Source: Enterobacter sp. Ag1
GTDB taxonomy: Bacteria > Pseudomonadota > Gammaproteobacteria > Enterobacterales > Enterobacteriaceae
Reading direction: 5' to 3'
Length of the DNA stretch: 64,000 nucleotides
Assembly (NCBI GenBank): GCA_000277545.1
Contig: AKXM01000010.1
Coordinates: 22,291 to 86,290 of the forward strand
Shown one piece after another: positions 8,823-18,210 of the stretch (its first letter is position 1; each line of letters starts with the position of its first letter). Position numbers and translations under genes: made by a program. The notes under the pieces are model-generated. The model made no database searches. It saw only the letters and a list, made by a program, of their open reading frames with translations, and had not been told where the DNA came from.

Positions 8823-10652
8823 CTACTCTTCATCCACGCCGTCAACGTGGTCGCGGATAAGCGTCATAAACGGGCGGCCAAAGCGCTCAAGTTTGCGCGT
8901 CCCCACCCCGTTAATGCCCAGCATCTCGCCGGGCGACAGCGGCATCTGTTCCGCCATTTCAATCAGCGTCGCATCGTTGAATACCACATAAGGCGGGATG
9001 TTTTCTTCATCCGCGATGGATTTGCGCAGTTTTCTGAGTTTGGCGAACAGCTTGCGATCGTAATTACCGCCAAAGACTTTCTGACTGGCGCGCGGCTTGA
9101 TGGCGACAACACGGGGCACCGCCAGCATCAGCGGCTCTTCACCACGCAGGTAAGGACGTGCCGCTTCCGTGAGCTGCAGCGCTGAGTGCGCGGCGATATT
9201 TTGCGTCACCACGCCGAGGTGAATGAGCTGGCGGATCACGCTGACCCAGTGCTCCGTCGTGTGCTCGCGGCCCTCGCCGTAAACCTTCAGCTTATCGTGG
9301 CCAAGGTCGCGGATACGCTGATTGTTAGAACCACGCAGCACTTCAACCACGTAGCCCATCCCAAAGCGCTGGCCGACGCGGTAAATGCAGGACAGCGCTT
9401 TTTGCGCGTCCATCAGACCATCATAGCGACGAGGCGGGTCGAGGCAGATATCACAGTTGCCGCAGGACTGCTGGCGGCCTTCGCCGAAGTAGTTCAGCAG
9501 CACGAGACGGCGGCAGGTTTGCGCTTCGGCAAACGCGCCCATGGCGTTGAGCTTATGGCGCTCGATATCCTGCAGCTGTCCCGGTGCTTTTTCTTCAAGG
9601 CATTTACGCAGCCAGGCCATATCCGCCGGATCGTAAAACAGCATCGCTTCCGCAGGCAGGCCATCGCGCCCGGCGCGGCCCGTTTCCTGATAGTAAGATT
9701 CAATGTTGCGGGGGATATCGAAGTGGGCGACAAAACGCACGTTCGGCTTGTTGATGCCCATGCCGAAAGCGACGGTCGCGACCACGATTTGCAGATCGTC
9801 ACGCTGGAATTTCTCCTGCACGTCACCGCGCACCTGGTGCTCCAGGCCCGCGTGATAAGCGCCGGCGCTAATACCTTTGCTTTGCAGTCGGGCGGCAATG
9901 TCTTCCACTTTCGCCCGGCTGTTGCAGTAAATAATCCCGGACTTACCGCGCTGTTCCTGAATATAGCGGGTGAGCTGATCGAGCGGCTTAAACTTCTCCA
10001 TCAGCATGTAGCGAATATTCGGCCGGTCGAAGCTGCTGATTTGGATAAACGGGTCGTGGAGCCCGAGCAGGCGCACGATATCGAGCCTGGTGGTGTCGTC
10101 CGCCGTGGCCGTTAATGCAACAAAGGGGACGGCAGGCAATCTTTCGCGAAGCTGACCAAGGGCGGCATATTCCGGGCGGAAGTCGTGCCCCCACTGCGAA
10201 ATACAGTGGGCTTCGTCCACCGCCACCATCGAAAGCTGCCAGTTGCTGAGATGGTCAATAAAATTGTCCATCATCAGGCGTTCAGGCGCGATATACAGCA
10301 GACGAATTTGCCCGGTACGGCAGCCGGTCATCACCTCCAACTGCTGTTCACGGGTTTGGGTCGAGTTAAGACAGGCCGCCGCCACGCCGTTCGCCAGCAA
10401 CTGATCGACCTGGTCTTTCATCAGGGAAATCAGCGGGGAAACCACCACGGTCAGGCCGCCAAATACCAGGGCAGGAATTTGATAACACAGGGATTTACCA
10501 CCGCCGGTCGGCATCACTACCAGGCAGTCACGCCCCTCCAGCACCGTGTCGATGATGGTTTTCTGACCCGGACGGAACTGTTGGTACCCAAAGGTATCCT
10601 GCAGAACCTGTCTCGCCAGCGACGCCTGATTGATTACTTCCGCCTGTGCCAC
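8823..10652 (-). CDS. recQ: ATP-dependent DNA helicase RecQ
   Basis: 609 aa, the E. coli length. Walker A is MPTGGGKS (Lys53), motif II is VDEAHCISQWGHDFRP, and motif VI is QETGRAGRDG. The RecQ-C-terminal zinc domain has its four Cys in the segment running from CRRLVLLNYFGEG to CGNCDIC. The last 80 residues form the HRDC domain. It unwinds DNA 3'-to-5' and acts in the RecF recombination pathway and in suppressing illegitimate recombination. pldA lies 63 bp upstream on the same strand. Confidence 0.98.
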   Translation of the reverse strand: MAQAEVINQASLARQVLQDTFGYQQFRPGQKTIIDTVLEGRDCLVVMPTGGGKSLCYQIPALVFGGLTVVVSPLISLMKDQVDQLLANGVAAACLNSTQTREQQLEVMTGCRTGQIRLLYIAPERLMMDNFIDHLSNWQLSMVAVDEAHCISQWGHDFRPEYAALGQLRERLPAVPFVALTATADDTTRLDIVRLLGLHDPFIQISSFDRPNIRYMLMEKFKPLDQLTRYIQEQRGKSGIIYCNSRAKVEDIAARLQSKGISAGAYHAGLEHQVRGDVQEKFQRDDLQIVVATVAFGMGINKPNVRFVAHFDIPRNIESYYQETGRAGRDGLPAEAMLFYDPADMAWLRKCLEEKAPGQLQDIERHKLNAMGAFAEAQTCRRLVLLNYFGEGRQQSCGNCDICLDPPRRYDGLMDAQKALSCIYRVGQRFGMGYVVEVLRGSNNQRIRDLGHDKLKVYGEGREHTTEHWVSVIRQLIHLGVVTQNIAAHSALQLTEAARPYLRGEEPLMLAVPRVVAIKPRASQKVFGGNYDRKLFAKLRKLRKSIADEENIPPYVVFNDATLIEMAEQMPLSPGEMLGINGVGTRKLERFGRPFMTLIRDHVDGVDEE

Positions 10653-10715
10653 GCTATCCCCACTACCTAAAATTCAGGCGCCATTTTCAGCGCCTGGAAG
10701 AGAAACTGCAATGCT

Positions 10716-11582
10716 TTAGAAAAGATCGTTTAGCATAACGCCTACGCCAACCCGTGTCTGGTTAAAGTTGTAATCGATGAGCGATTCACCGTAGCCGCTA
10801 TAGACCTGGGTATAGAAGCGAACGTTTTTCGAGATCGGGTAACTCACGCCAAATTCTGCCCCACCGTAGCCACTATTCCAGTTGTATTGCCCCTTCACGC
10901 TGAAAATCGCATCGCCCAGCGCATAGCCCACCTTAAGCTGGTAGTAGCCCATATATTTGGTGATGTCCGGGTTGTCCTCTACGCTCCCCACTACGTACCA
11001 GGGTTTGACTTCCACCTGCCAGTCGCCGTGTTGTGCCATCAGGCGGGTGTACAGGCGGTTCCAGCCGCGCGAGGTTGGGTCAGAACGACCGTTTGAATCG
11101 TGGTTATAGCCAAACTCGACGTCCCGCAGTGTCCAGCCCGCAAACGTTGCCTCCGTTGCGAAACCGAGGAATAGCTGAGGCTCATAGTTGGTTTCACGAA
11201 ACGGGGAGGATTCATTGCGGTTGGAAAGCTGCCACCAGGATTTCTGGGTATAGGAGGCGGCCAGCACGGAGTTATCCCCCAGAATTCCGCGCCAAAGCGG
11301 GAAGGCCAGGCTGAGCTGGAACTTCACCTCATCTTTGCGCGCATTGCTGGCCCAGTCATAAGAGCTGATTGCCTCTTTGTTCATATCGCTGGTCCAGGTG
11401 TACAGCAGGTAATTCGTGTCGTACGGGTACAACGTGAAAGGGTTGTCGTGTTCCTGCAGCAGATTGGCAATGATGCTGCCTCGCACCGCGGGCTTGTCGT
11501 GAATCTTATCGATGGTGGTTTCTTGTGCGAAGGCGGTCAAGGGCAGCATCGCGGCTACTCCCCACCCCAAAGGTTTCAGCAT
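10716..11582 (-). CDS. pldA: outer membrane phospholipase A (OMPLA)
   Basis: 288 aa from MLKPLGWG, chosen over an ATG seven codons upstream because it gives a normal signal peptide (cleavage after TAFA) and has GGAG upstream. The catalytic triad is His161, Ser163 and Asn175 in the YNHDSNGRSDPTSRGWN motif. It forms a 12-stranded beta barrel ending in the terminal Phe of MLNDLF, required for BAM insertion. Calcium-dependent, active as a dimer when phospholipids appear in the outer leaflet. A weak hairpin at 10674-10695 follows the stop. Confidence 0.97.
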   Translation of the reverse strand: MLKPLGWGVAAMLPLTAFAQETTIDKIHDKPAVRGSIIANLLQEHDNPFTLYPYDTNYLLYTWTSDMNKEAISSYDWASNARKDEVKFQLSLAFPLWRGILGDNSVLAASYTQKSWWQLSNRNESSPFRETNYEPQLFLGFATEATFAGWTLRDVEFGYNHDSNGRSDPTSRGWNRLYTRLMAQHGDWQVEVKPWYVVGSVEDNPDITKYMGYYQLKVGYALGDAIFSVKGQYNWNSGYGGAEFGVSYPISKNVRFYTQVYSGYGESLIDYNFNQTRVGVGVMLNDLF

Positions 11583-11749
11583 TAGTCCCGTTCTCCATAA
11601 CAAAAAGTGTCTAAATATTTATCGCCAAACATTTTACAGCAGGATGGGCCAAAGCACGTCTCTGCGGTTCCGAAAGTGGAAAGCAACAATTGAGAAGCAT
11701 AAACTACACACTTTGTTAACTTACTCGTTATTTGTTCGAGGAATGAACG

Positions 11750-12220
11750 ATGTCTTCCCCCGTATTGACCACAGAAGCCGCCCTTAAGCTGGTGGGCGAA
11801 ATCTTCGTGTATCACATGCCGTTTAACCGCGCGCTTGGCCTGGAGCTGGAGCGCTACGAAAAAGCGTTCGCCCAGCTGAGTTTTAATAATCAGCCGATGA
11901 TGGTGGGCAACTGGGCACAAAGCATCTTGCACGGCGGCGTTATTGCCTCCGCGCTGGACGTGGCGGCTGGCCTGGTCTGCGTAGGCAGTACGCTGACTCG
12001 CCACGACACCATCACCGAAGACGAGCTTCGTCAACGTCTGTCCAAAATGGGCACCATCGATTTGCGCGTGGATTATCTGCGTCCGGGCCGCGGAGAGCGC
12101 TTCACGGCCAGCAGCAGCCTGTTGCGCGCCGGTAACAAAGTTGCGGTAGCGCGAGTAGAGCTGCATAACCAGGACCAACTGCACATTGCCAGCGCAACGG
12201 CTACCTACATGGTAGGGTAA
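11750..12220 (+). CDS. yigI: hotdog-fold acyl-CoA thioesterase YigI
   Basis: 156 aa (E. coli 155). Single PaaI-like hotdog domain: the helix region [22 protein letters not shown] carries the conserved HGG turn and catalytic Asp, and the terminal strand [12 protein letters not shown] is typical. E. coli YigI hydrolyses medium- and long-chain acyl-CoAs. Alone on its strand between pldA (divergent) and rarD, which follows after 52 bp in the same direction. Start is the ATG at 11750 behind GAGGAATGA. Confidence 0.93.
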   Translation: MSSPVLTTEAALKLVGEIFVYHMPFNRALGLELERYEKAFAQLSFNNQPMMVGNWAQSILHGGVIASALDVAAGLVCVGSTLTRHDTITEDELRQRLSKMGTIDLRVDYLRPGRGERFTASSSLLRAGNKVAVARVELHNQDQLHIASATATYMVG

Positions 12221-12272
12221 GGATGTAAACCCTGTTATTATTTGCTCACTATTTTTTTGCTGAGTTTTCTTC

Positions 12273-13166
12273 ATGGATCCGAAACAGACACGTCAGGGGA
12301 TCTTGCTTGCCCTGACGGCCTACTTTATCTGGGGCATCGCACCGGTATATTTCAAACTGATTCACTACGTACCGGCGACAGAAATTTTGACCCACCGCGT
12401 TATCTGGTCATTCTTCTTTATGCTGGCGCTGATCACTGTCTGCCGCCAGTGGCCGCAGGTGAAACGCTCCTGCCAGAACCGTAAAAAGATCCTCGCGCTG
12501 GCGTTAAGCGCCGTGTTGATTGGCGGTAACTGGCTGCTTTATATCTGGGCGGTGAATAATCAGCACATGCTGGAAGCCAGCCTGGGTTACTTTATTAATC
12601 CACTGGTGAACGTGCTGCTGGGGATGCTCTTTTTGGGTGAACGCTTCCGGCGGATGCAGTGGGTCGCTGTCTTGCTGGCCTTCTGTGGCGTGCTGGTTCA
12701 GCTCTGGACTTTCGGCTCACTGCCGATCATCGGCCTGGGTCTGGCCTTCAGCTTCGCTTTCTATGGCCTGATCCGCAAAAAGATTGCCGTAGATGCACAA
12801 ACCGGGATGCTGTTTGAAACGCTGTGGCTGCTGCCGATCGCGGGCATTTACCTGTTTGGCATCGCCGACAGTGCCACCAGCCATATGGGGATGAACCCGT
12901 GGACGCTGAACCTGATGCTTATCGCCGCCGGGGTGATCACCACGGTGCCGCTGCTTTGCTTTACTGCCGCCGCGACCCGCTTGCGCCTTTCCACGCTGGG
13001 CTTCTTCCAGTATCTGGGGCCGACGCTGATGTTCCTGCTGGCGGTGACGTTCTACGGCGAAGTGGTAACTGAAGATAAGCTGATTACTTTTGGCTTTATC
13101 TGGGCGGCGCTGGCGCTGTTTATTGCCGATGCGATTTATACCCAGCGGCGTCTGCGTAAGGTATAA
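12273..13166 (+). CDS. rarD: EamA-family permease RarD
   Basis: 297 aa (E. coli 296). Ten hydrophobic segments in two EamA halves. The start MDPKQTRQGILLALTAYFIWGIAPVYFK matches the RarD subfamily (called chloramphenicol-sensitive protein). Inner-membrane transporter of unknown natural substrate. Follows yigI. Downstream the window departs from E. coli, which has yigG and yigF here. Confidence 0.94.
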   Translation: MDPKQTRQGILLALTAYFIWGIAPVYFKLIHYVPATEILTHRVIWSFFFMLALITVCRQWPQVKRSCQNRKKILALALSAVLIGGNWLLYIWAVNNQHMLEASLGYFINPLVNVLLGMLFLGERFRRMQWVAVLLAFCGVLVQLWTFGSLPIIGLGLAFSFAFYGLIRKKIAVDAQTGMLFETLWLLPIAGIYLFGIADSATSHMGMNPWTLNLMLIAAGVITTVPLLCFTAAATRLRLSTLGFFQYLGPTLMFLLAVTFYGEVVTEDKLITFGFIWAALALFIADAIYTQRRLRKV

Positions 13167-13308
13167 AATACGCTAACCGTTATAGCCTCAATTTTTTTAG
13201 TAATGTGCCTGTGAAGCAGCAGGCACAAATCAATATACGGAGTAGTGACGTAGAAGCATTCATGCTAATGTAAAAAATTAATGGATTAATAATATTTAAG
13301 GACAATGG
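13167..13308. other. intergenic region before the frameshifted membrane gene
   Basis: AT-rich, holding an inverted repeat GTGCCTG/CAGGCAC (about 13205-13226) without a clear T-run, so its role as rarD terminator is uncertain. The right end carries AAGGA at 13298-13302, six bases before the ATG at 13309. Confidence 0.4.
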
Positions 13309-14591
13309 ATGTTTTCATCATCGAGTGTTTTTTATATATTCCTTGCAGTTATAGCAATTATCTATACAACTCCTTTTATTTATACACCAATCACTATTTA
13401 CGGCGCATTTAAGAAAAAAGAACAAATTACATTCATCAAAATAATATTATCTGCCAATGTTTTAATAATAGTTAACATACTCTATTATTTTTTCTCACCA
13501 AATAGTTTGCCCTATAGCTCCCATACGATTTTTTTTATCACCATGAGTCTGATAACTTTCCTTCCAGCCTCTTTGTCATTGTTAATTAACCTACCCAAAA
13601 AAGTTGGCATTTATACGTACATAATACTGTTTAGCTTATCACTTTGTGTATATAATTTTTATTGCTTTTCAGAAAAATTAAAGCAAGATCACCGCGCAAT
13701 GGTTTTTTCTGCTTTGGAACAAGGGAATATAAAAAACTTCAACAAGTATTTAATGATGAATGCTCAAATAATAGTATCACTTTTGATTATCTATACGAAA
13801 TGGCTGAGGTTGAAACTTATCCTGCAAAATCGTTTGCCTTTATGCTGGACTGTATGGCTGGAAGCACCGAAACGAAACATGTCCCATTTCAGTTTATAAT
13901 CTTTTACAAAAACGCATTACTTCGTGAAAATACAAACACAGCACTATTAAACCTACTCTACGCCGATTATTATCATAAACTCAATGAAAGTGATAAAAAT
14001 AATCTTGTAGAAGAAATCATTTCCGAAATAAACAACCGCTATTCAGCTAAAAATACATTGTTCGTAGAGCGCCTTAACTTCCTTATCAAAAAACATCCAG
14101 AATTAACTAACTACATAAAAACAGATGAGCAAGATATCATAAACGCAATAGATTACGGCAATATAAACTTTATTAATTACGCCCTCCCATATCATTCTAC
14201 TAAAAATGAAAACCTGCTTTTGGCAACAAGTGTCTTAATCCATGCAGATGAAAAAATTATGAAAAAGATTGAGGAAAATAAAAACGTTCTAAATATCGAG
14301 CTGTTGAGCTCAGATCATCACGTTTGGAGGGACAGTAAAATAGATCTATTAAGCTACATATTCAGATATGGTTCAGAAAATTTAATCATCTGGTTACTCG
14401 CCCAAGGAATGGATGACACGGCCACATTTGATTATCAGACGAGTTATTTCAACCCTACAAATAATCAAAATGAATACTCTTGTAGAAATTACCTGATGGA
14501 TCACATTCGTGACAATCCCGAAATAAGTCGTGAAAATGAATGGTCAATTCGCACAGTACTAGAGCTGAGAAGCAACTGCCCCTCAAGATAA
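13309..14591 (+). CDS. AT-rich four-TM protein with large cytoplasmic helical domain, joined only through a -1 frame change
   Basis: Frame 1 begins at the ATG at 13309 behind a good AAGGA site and encodes four hydrophobic segments (residues about 7-31, 42-62, 73-94, 99-120), then EKLKQDHRAMVFSALEQGNIK. It loses sense after about residue 142. Frame 2 continues the sense from CTT CAA CAA at 13737 to TAA at 14589-14591, as a hydrophilic, helix-rich region with ankyrin-like elements (e.g. SYIFRYGSENLIIWLLAQGM). A -1 step at A AAA AAC (13731-13737) joins them into one 427-residue protein. Without a shift, frame 1 ends at 13899 (196 aa). No family is recognised. Base and codon use are far AT-richer than neighbours. 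It is either a recent pseudogene (A7 to A6 loss), a frameshifted gene, or a sequencing error. Confidence 0.6.
13731..13737 (+). other. A AAA AAC heptamer at the frame junction
   Basis: In the upstream frame the bases are read A AAA AAC, the X XXY YYZ pattern of -1 ribosomal slippage. Slipping here enters exactly the frame of the downstream half (next codon 13737-13739). An AAGGG motif at 13721-13725 resembles a Shine-Dalgarno stimulator, but at 5 nt it is closer than the roughly 10 nt used in dnaX. Confidence 0.45.
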
Positions 14592-14656
14592 TCGGAAAGA
14601 CAAGATAATAAATGCTATCGACAGATGCGGCTTTCAGGACGAAAGCCGCAACCGGT

Positions 14657-15607
14657 TTAAAGCCAGTTCTTACGCTTAAAATAGAGATAGGGCGCTAAGC
14701 CCGCGAGCATCATAAAGATGATCGCGCCGGGGTAACCAAAGCTCCACTTCAGCTCAGGCATAAACTCGAAGTTCATCCCGTAGCTGGACGCCACCAGCGT
14801 TGGCGGCAGGAAAACAACCGAAACTACCGAGAAGATTTTGATGATGCGGTTCTGCTCGATGTTGATGAAGCCCATCGCCGCCTGCATCAGGAAGTTAACC
14901 TTCTGGAACAGGGATTCGTTATGCGGCAGCAGCGATTCGATATCTCGCAGGATTTCGCGAGCCTGCTCCAGCTGGCTGCCCGGCAAACGTGCCTTACGCA
15001 CCAGGAAATTCAGCGCGCGCTGGGTATCCATCAGGCACAGACGAACCTTCCAGCCGATATCTTCCAGCTCCGCCAGCGTCGAAAGCGCGGCGTCGTATTC
15101 GTCGCCCTGATGCCCTTCCATGATTACACGGCTCAGCTGTTCCAGGTCGCTATAAATGTTTTCGATTTCATCCGCCAGCTGTTCGATTTTGGTTTCAAAC
15201 AGATCCAGCAGCAGCTCCCACGCGTTGCCGTCCGCCATGGCCTGATTGCGGGCGCGCATGCGGTAAAGGCGAAACGCAGGTAGCTCACGTTCACGCAGCG
15301 TGTACAAGCGGCCTTCACGAATGGTAAAAGCGACCGTGCTGTTACCGGCGTGGTCATCGGCATCTTCAAAGAAGAAAAAGGAGTGGATGTGAAGGCCGTC
15401 TTCGTCCTCAAAAAAACGCGCGGACGCTTCGATGTCTTCCAGCTCTGGTCGGGTTGCCAGGCTTTGACCAAGTTCCGTTTGCACTCGCTCTCGCTCGCTC
15501 TCTTCCGGCTCGACGAGATCGACCCATACCGAATTGGCAAGGGTATCCGTCTCGTCCAGCTCAATGCGGGCAAGGCGATTATTTTCCAGTTGAAATGCGC
15601 TCAGCAT
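14657..15607 (-). CDS. corA: magnesium/cobalt/nickel channel CorA
   Basis: 316 aa from [12 protein letters not shown] (GGGAG 8 nt upstream), the E. coli length; an upstream in-frame ATG at 15622 is rejected. Long cytoplasmic alpha/beta and helical funnel, then two C-terminal membrane segments with the selectivity motif YGMN followed by FEFMPEL between them, ending KRKNWL. Pentameric inner-membrane Mg2+ channel. It has its own promoter at 15862-15890 and a leader ORF (corL) at 15773-15829. Confidence 0.98.
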   Translation of the reverse strand: MLSAFQLENNRLARIELDETDTLANSVWVDLVEPEESERERVQTELGQSLATRPELEDIEASARFFEDEDGLHIHSFFFFEDADDHAGNSTVAFTIREGRLYTLRERELPAFRLYRMRARNQAMADGNAWELLLDLFETKIEQLADEIENIYSDLEQLSRVIMEGHQGDEYDAALSTLAELEDIGWKVRLCLMDTQRALNFLVRKARLPGSQLEQAREILRDIESLLPHNESLFQKVNFLMQAAMGFINIEQNRIIKIFSVVSVVFLPPTLVASSYGMNFEFMPELKWSFGYPGAIIFMMLAGLAPYLYFKRKNWL

Positions 15608-15772
15608 GACCGGGACTCCCAATGCAAAAAAAGATCAGGGACAATTCGGTTGGCACACAGACAGAAACAATAGAGGTTTCAGACCATTAAACAGTCTGAC
15701 TCAAGGGGCGACGGAATGAAAATACACGAGGTCGCTGACAACCACGAAGGCTATCAGCATCAGAGGATAGCC

Positions 15773-15829
15773 TTAGAAGTTGTACCTGGATGACAGGTTA
15801 TTGAGCCAGCATCTACTGGGTGTGTCCAA
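15773..15829 (-). CDS. corL: CorL leader peptide of corA
   Basis: 18-codon ORF, TTG start at 15827-15829 preceded by GAGGAC, reading MDTPSRCWLNNLSSRYNF then TAA. It lies in the long corA 5' leader, where Salmonella carries the leader ORF corL, whose translation controls Rho-dependent termination before corA. Right after the stop is a 7-bp hairpin (GGCTATC/GATAGCC, about 15748-15771). Too short for ordinary gene finding. Identity rests on position and on recall of the leader peptide. Confidence 0.7.
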   Translation of the reverse strand: MDTPSRCWLNNLSSRYNF

Positions 15830-15861
15830 GGCGAGTGTCCTCTTAGCGTATTCGTGCGCGC

Positions 15862-15890
15862 ATGTTACGCCACCACTAATATGGCGTCAA
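15862..15890 (-). promoter_or_regulatory. sigma-70 promoter of corL-corA
   Basis: TTGACG (-35, 15885-15890), a 17-bp spacer and TAACAT (-10, 15862-15867), about 35 bp before the corL ribosome site. Best sigma-70 match in the 371-bp corA-uvrD gap. Confidence 0.7.
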
Positions 15891-15978
15891 CACGCAACGG
15901 GACACGGCTGAACAAGTTCATGCCAGTGACATATTAAGGGTAGCCCACGCACTAAAAATTGTAATTAGTTTCTGTAGG

Positions 15979-18141
15979 TTACACGGTTTCCAGGCGCGCA
16001 TAAGCGGCAACTAACCACTTGATTCCCTGCCCCTGGAATGCCACCTGGAGGCGGCTGTGCTCCCCGCTGCCTTCCAGGTTCACAATGGTCCCTTCGCCGA
16101 ACTTAGGATGACGCACGCGCTGCCCCAGGCTAAAGCCAGAATCGTTCTGGGCGAGAGGAGTCCCCATCCGCTGATGGCTGACCGGACGGCTGATACTTGC
16201 GCGCAGGCGAACTTCTTCCACGCAGTTTTCGGGCAGCTCGCCGATAAAGCGAGACGGACGATGGTAGGCTTCTTTCCCATACAGGCGGCGCGTTTCCGCA
16301 TAGGTCAGCGTCAGCTTTTGCATTGCGCGGGTTACGCCCACGTAGGCCAGACGGCGCTCTTCTTCCAGGCGCCCACCCTCGTCGAGGGACATCTGGCTCG
16401 GGAACATGCCTTCCTCCATCCCCACGATAAATACCTGTGGGAACTCCAGACCTTTGGCCGAGTGCAGCGTCATGAGTTGCACGGCATCCTGCCAGGTATC
16501 TGCCTGGCCTTCCCCCGCTTCCAGCGCGGCATGGGAGAGAAACGCCTGCAGCGGCATCAGATCTTCGTCTTCGTCGTTGTAGCTGAACTGGCGCGTGGCC
16601 GTCACCAGCTCTTCTAAGTTCTCAATTCGGGTCTGGCCTTTCTCGCCTTTTTCCTGCTCATACATGATGAACAGGCCTGAATCTTTAATTACCCGGTCGG
16701 TCTGGACGTGCAGCGGCATATCCGCAGTTTCATGGGCGAGCGCGTCAATCAGCTCCATAAAGCGCTGCAGCGCGGAGGCCGCACGACCAGCCAGTGCTTT
16801 TTCCTGCAGCAGCAGGCGGCAAGATTGCCACAGTGTTAGCTGCTGGTCACGCGCGGTCTGTCGCACAACGTCGAGCGTGCGGTCACCGATACCGCGGGTT
16901 GGCGTATTCACCACGCGTTCAAAGGCAGCATCGTCGTTGCGGTTGGCCATCAGGCGTAGATAGGAGAGCGCGTCTTTGATTTCCTGACGTTCGAAGAAGC
17001 GCATCCCGCCGTAAATACGGTACGGCATACTGCCCTGCAGCAGCGCCTCTTCCAGCACGCGCGACTGGGCGTTACTGCGGTACAGAATGGCACATTGCTC
17101 CAGCGCACCGCCGTTTTCCTGCCAGGTTTTAATGCGGTTAACCACGAAACGGGCTTCGTCCAGTTCGTTGAAAGCGCAATAGATTGAGATAGGTTCGCCG
17201 TCGCTGCCGTCGGTCCACAGCTCTTTACCAAGGCGGCCAGAGTTATTGGCAATCAGGGCGTTGGCCGCGTTCAGAATGTTGTTCGTCGAGCGGTAGTTTT
17301 GCTCCAGACGAATCGTTTGTGCCCCCGGGAAGTCATTCAGGAAGCGCTGGATATTTTCAACCTGCGCCCCGCGCCAGCCGTAGATCGACTGGTCATCATC
17401 GCCGACGATCATCACTTTGCCGGTGTCCCCGGCCAGCAGGCGGATCCACGCATACTGAATGCTGTTGGTGTCCTGGAATTCGTCCACCAGGATGTTGGTG
17501 AAACGCTCGCGATAGTGATTCAGGATATGTGGTTTGTTCAGCCACAGTTCGTGGGCGCGCAGCAACAGCTCAGCAAAATCCACCAGCCCGGCGCGGTCGC
17601 AGGCTTCCTGATAGGCCTGGTATACCTTCTGCCAGGTTTGCTCCACCGGGTTACCGTAGCTTTCAACGTGATGCGGGCGCAGACCTTCGTCTTTTTTGCC
17701 GTTGATGTACCACATCGCCTGGCGCGGCGGCCACTGCTTCTCGTCCAGGTTCATCGCTTTAATCAGGCGCTTCAGCAGGCGCAGTTGATCTTCGCTGTCG
17801 AGGATTTGAAAGTCCTGTGGCAGGTTGGCGTCCATATGGTGCGCGCGCAGCAGACGGTGTGCCAGGCCGTGGAAGGTACCCACCCACATCCCGCCCTGGC
17901 TGGTGCCCATCAGTTGACCGATGCGGTGGCGCATTTCCGCCGCCGCTTTGTTGGTAAAGGTCACCGCCATGATCGAGTAAGGCGAGCAGTTTTCGACCGT
18001 CATCAACCACGCAATGCGGTGCACAAGCACACGTGTCTTACCACTGCCCGCCCCGGCCAGCACCAGCATATTGCTGCGCGTGGCGGCAACCGCTTCGCGC
18101 TGTTTGTCGTTGAGGCTGTCGAGCAGGTAAGAAACGTCCAT
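15979..18141 (-). CDS. uvrD: DNA helicase II UvrD
   Basis: 720 aa from MDVSYLLDSL, the E. coli length. Superfamily 1A helicase: Walker A AGAGSGKT (Lys35), motif Ia AVTFTNKAA, motif II VDEFQDTN, motif [16 protein letters not shown], motif IV QNYRS and motif VI AYVGVTRA. It displaces the incised oligonucleotide in nucleotide excision repair and works with MutL in mismatch repair. A LexA box at 18183-18198 predicts SOS induction. In E. coli it can also be read with the xerC-yigB operon upstream; yigB ends 69 bp upstream. Confidence 0.98.
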   Translation of the reverse strand: MDVSYLLDSLNDKQREAVAATRSNMLVLAGAGSGKTRVLVHRIAWLMTVENCSPYSIMAVTFTNKAAAEMRHRIGQLMGTSQGGMWVGTFHGLAHRLLRAHHMDANLPQDFQILDSEDQLRLLKRLIKAMNLDEKQWPPRQAMWYINGKKDEGLRPHHVESYGNPVEQTWQKVYQAYQEACDRAGLVDFAELLLRAHELWLNKPHILNHYRERFTNILVDEFQDTNSIQYAWIRLLAGDTGKVMIVGDDDQSIYGWRGAQVENIQRFLNDFPGAQTIRLEQNYRSTNNILNAANALIANNSGRLGKELWTDGSDGEPISIYCAFNELDEARFVVNRIKTWQENGGALEQCAILYRSNAQSRVLEEALLQGSMPYRIYGGMRFFERQEIKDALSYLRLMANRNDDAAFERVVNTPTRGIGDRTLDVVRQTARDQQLTLWQSCRLLLQEKALAGRAASALQRFMELIDALAHETADMPLHVQTDRVIKDSGLFIMYEQEKGEKGQTRIENLEELVTATRQFSYNDEDEDLMPLQAFLSHAALEAGEGQADTWQDAVQLMTLHSAKGLEFPQVFIVGMEEGMFPSQMSLDEGGRLEEERRLAYVGVTRAMQKLTLTYAETRRLYGKEAYHRPSRFIGELPENCVEEVRLRASISRPVSHQRMGTPLAQNDSGFSLGQRVRHPKFGEGTIVNLEGSGEHSRLQVAFQGQGIKWLVAAYARLETV

Positions 18142-18182
18142 TGGCACCGCCGAAAAAGAGAAAGAGTTGGCTCAGCCAACTA

Positions 18183-18198
18183 CTGGTGATTTGTACAG
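18183..18198 (-). promoter_or_regulatory. LexA box of uvrD
   Basis: CTGTACAAATCACCAG on the minus strand, a CTG-N10-CAG SOS box about 40 bp upstream of the uvrD start. It has the same CTGT...CCAG ends as I recall for the E. coli uvrD box. Confidence 0.75.
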
Positions 18199-18210
18199 AG
18201 TTACTGTTGA

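Noticed and set aside
9186..10115. 309-codon ORF opposite recQ
   Set aside because: Contained in recQ on the other strand with no independent support.
10674..10695. Hairpin CAGGCGC/GCGCCTG between recQ and pldA as a strong terminator
   Set aside because: On the minus strand it is followed only by AATTTTAGG, a weak T-run, so it was not listed as a terminator.
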